This document shows, in pieces, positions 61,640 through 64,000 of a DNA stretch of 64,000 nucleotides (within the stretch, counting starts at the first letter, position 1; the number at the start of each line of letters is the position of its first letter). The DNA comes from Artemia franciscana (lineage: Eukaryota; Arthropoda; Branchiopoda; Anostraca; Artemiidae). The stretch is from contig NC_088881.1 of the NCBI RefSeq assembly GCF_032884065.1, positions 10,196,324 through 10,260,323 of the forward strand, given 5' to 3'. The position numbers were made by a program, and so were the translations under genes. The notes beneath the pieces are model-generated. The model was not told the origin of the DNA, did no database searches, and saw only the letters and a list, made by a program, of their open reading frames with translations.

Positions 61640-63294
61640 TCTTCTATCTATATAAAAATAAGTTGTCTGTGTGTGGATCTGTGGATCTGTGGATCAGGTG
61701 ACGTCATGTTTGTCCGCATATGGCGTCTGAATTATTTCACACTAATACAAAAGAAGAAAAAAACTAAAAAAGGTAAAAACTACAAAAAAAACTAAAAAGA
61801 AAAAAAAACTAAAAAAGCTAAAAAACTAAAAAAAACTAAAAAAAAGGTAAAAATCTAATAACTAAAAAAAAACTGAAAAAAATAAAAAAAGGCAAAAACT
61901 ACAAAAAAAATAAAAATTAATAAAAAAACTAAAAAAGCTAAAAAACTAAAAAAACTAAAAAAAACTAAAAAAAGGTAAAAAACTAAAAAAAACTAAAAAC
62001 TAAAAAAGAAAAAAACTAAAAAAAAAGGAAAAAACTGAAAAATAAAAGAGAAAAAGAAAACTAAAAAAATATGAATAAATATATATAAAAATAAATTGTT
62101 TGTGGGTTATGTCTGTCTGTCTGTCTGTCGAGTGACGTCGTGTTTGTCCGCATATGACGTCTGAATTATTTCACACTAATACAAAAGAAGAAAAAAAACT
62201 AAAAAGGGTAAAAACTACAAAAAAAATTAAAAAGAAAAAAAACTAAAAAAGCTAAAAAACTAAAAAAAACTAAAAAAAGGTAAAAAACTAAAAACTAAAA
62301 AAAACTGAAAAAACTAAAAAAAGGCAAAAACTAAAAAAAAACTAAAAACTAATAAAAAAACTAAAAAAGCTAAAAAACTAAAAAAACTAAAAAAACTAAA
62401 AAAAGGTAAAAAACAAAAAAAAACTAAAAACTAAAAAAGAAAAAACTAAAAAAAAGGAAAAAACTGAAAAATAAGAGAAAAAGAAAACTAAAAAAATATT
62501 AATAAATATAAAAAATATAAATATAAATATAATATAAATTAGCAATCAACAAAGCACCGAGACACAAATGACGACCGGGACACAGGGAGTATAAATGACG
62601 ACCAGGACATAAGTAAAAAAAAAAAAACTAAAAAAACTAAAAAGATGGTAAAAACTACAAAAAAACTAAAAACTAATAAAAAAACTAAAAAATCTAAAAA
62701 TCTAAATAAACTAAAAAAGAAAAAAAAGAAAAAGGAAAAAAATAAAGGAGAAAAACAAAACTAAAAAACGAATGTATATACAGACCGGGACACCGGGATA
62801 CAAATGACGACCGGGACACAGGGAATATAAATGACGACCGGGACACAGGGACACAACTACAATGGGGACGCCGGGGGGCACAGGGGGATATAAATGACGA
62901 CCGGGACACCGGGACACAAGGAATATAAATGACGCCCGGGACACTCAAAGAGAAATCACAGACTGGAACACCGGGACACAAATGACGACCGGGACACAGG
63001 GAATATAAATGACGACCGGGACACAGGGACATAACTACAAAGGGGACGCCGGGGTGCACAGGGGGATATATAAATGACGATGGCGACTCAGGGAATGGTC
63101 GATTAGCAATCACCATCAACAAAGCTCAAGGGCAATCATTAGAATCATGAGGTATAGATCTGAATACGGATTGTTTTCCCATGGACCATTATATGTTGCA
63201 TGTTCAAGAGTCGGTAAACCTGAAAATCTATTTATATGCACAGACAATGGGACAGCAAAGAATGTTGTATATTCGCAAGTTTTACGTAGTTAAA

Positions 63295-63369
<75 letters not shown>

Positions 63370-63525
63370 ATCTATATTCACAGGTGGGACATAGGGACAC
63401 AACTACAATGGCGCGTAACTAATATGGCGCGTAACGACTTACGCGCGCGGGGGGGCTTGGGGGGGGCGCGAAGCGCCCCCACCAACTAGGTGTCGGGGTG
63501 GCGCGAAGCGCCACCCCAACAGCTA

Positions 63526-63526
<1 letters not shown>
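61640..63526 (+). mobile_element. Helitron copy C, duplicated termini
   Basis: Starts 14 bp of TA after copy B: TC at 61640 (TCTTCTATCTATATAAAAAT) preceded by A; an alternative start is 61643. Order and sequence are as in copy A, with module 2 at ~62078, full-length minisatellite (62785-63095), RepHel remnant (63100-63296), internal (TA)n, and CTAG at 63523-63526 followed by T. One base in the region between the two hairpins differs (GTGTCGGGG instead of GTGTTGGGG), giving a mismatch in the terminal stem. Confidence 0.85.
63100..63296 (+). pseudogene. RepHel helicase C-terminal remnant (copy C)
   Basis: Same as copies A and B, with the shared TGA and frameshift; one further base change (CCTGAAAATC). 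Confidence 0.75.
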
Positions 63527-63581
<55 letters not shown>

Positions 63582-64000
63582 GTTGTATATATGCATGTTT
63601 GTTTGATTGTGGGTTTGCATTTGACGTCATTATAAGTATATAAGGCTTTGTATATGACATCATTATAAGATGACACTACAGACCGGGACACCGGGACACA
63701 AATGACGACCGGGACACTCAAAGAGAAATTACAGACCGGGACACAAGTGACGACCAGGACACCGGTACAGAGGGAATATAAATGACGACCGGGACACTCT
63801 AAGAGAGATTACAGACTAGGATACCGGGACACAAATGACGACCGGGACACAGGGAATATAAATGACGAACAGTACACAGGGACACAACTACAACGGGGAC
63901 GCCGGGGGCACAGGGGGATATATAAATGACGACGGGAATACAGGGAATGTTCAACCGGGACACCGGGACACAAGGAATATAAATGACGACCGCGACACTC
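63527..64000 (+). mobile_element. Helitron relative G, cut by the window end
   Basis: After a (TA)n (63527-63575), a 5'-like AAATAAGTTGTATATATGCA start, TGACGTCATTATAAG, and directly the GACCGGGACAC minisatellite with no A-rich tract. It is a different subtype from A-C. The 3' end lies outside the window. Confidence 0.6.

Overview
This is a window of AT-rich, repeat-dominated nuclear DNA from an invertebrate animal, probably an arthropod. Coding sequence is split into short exons with GT-AG signals. Long (TA)n and (GA)n microsatellites are abundant. The mobile elements are typical animal families: Helitrons, an APE-type LINE, tRNA-derived SINEs and a pogo/Tigger transposase. The style of the repeats reminds me of crustaceans such as brine shrimp, but that is memory only and I do not claim a species. 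There are no prokaryotic operons and no complete host gene.

Host signal is sparse. Two plus-strand exons (253-501 and 13077-13256), both phase 0-0 and coiled-coil-like, may belong to one gene with a 12.6-kb intron. One exon at 49745-49966 encodes the N-terminal part of a VAT1/quinone-oxidoreductase-like protein. Two more exon candidates (23708-23807 and 26355-26438) are weak.

Layout. 0-7 kb: the first exon and two copies of a non-coding element I call RE1, which has a hairpin at each end. 7.7-8.4 kb: a GA-rich minisatellite flanked by a 17-bp direct repeat. 8.6-13.05 kb: a SINE followed by an almost intact LINE (ORF1 open; ORF2 with one frameshift and one stop), whose 3' end lies about 30 bp from the splice acceptor of the second exon. 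16.7-20.9 kb: a 118-bp tandem array, a second SINE, a ~250-bp satellite and a second GA-rich array that ends at a 45-N gap. 21.9-23.6 kb: a decayed pogo/Tigger transposase with two internal tandem duplications. 24-28 kb: diverged tandem and direct repeats. 29.2-34.7 kb: a Helitron, a truncated LINE and two inverted Helitron remnants embedded in (TA)n. 34.7-48.3 kb: foldback RE1 ends, a 1.86-kb palindrome made of minisatellite, a virus-like small hydrophobic ORF between two minisatellite blocks, and RE1 copies 3 and 4. 49-56 kb: the VAT1-like exon, a third SINE and a ~300-bp degenerate tandem array. 57.1-64 kb: a cluster of Helitrons in both orientations.

The most interesting system is the Helitron family. 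The near-identical copies at 29.2, 59.9 and 61.6 kb carry two 5'-end modules and two successive hairpin-CTAG 3' ends. They carry only the last ~65 codons of the RepHel helicase, with shared disabling changes, so they look like a non-autonomous family. Two of them lie head to tail and one end meets another Helitron head to head in a perfect 54-bp palindrome. The second is the RE1 and minisatellite foldback landscape at 34.7-48.3 kb.
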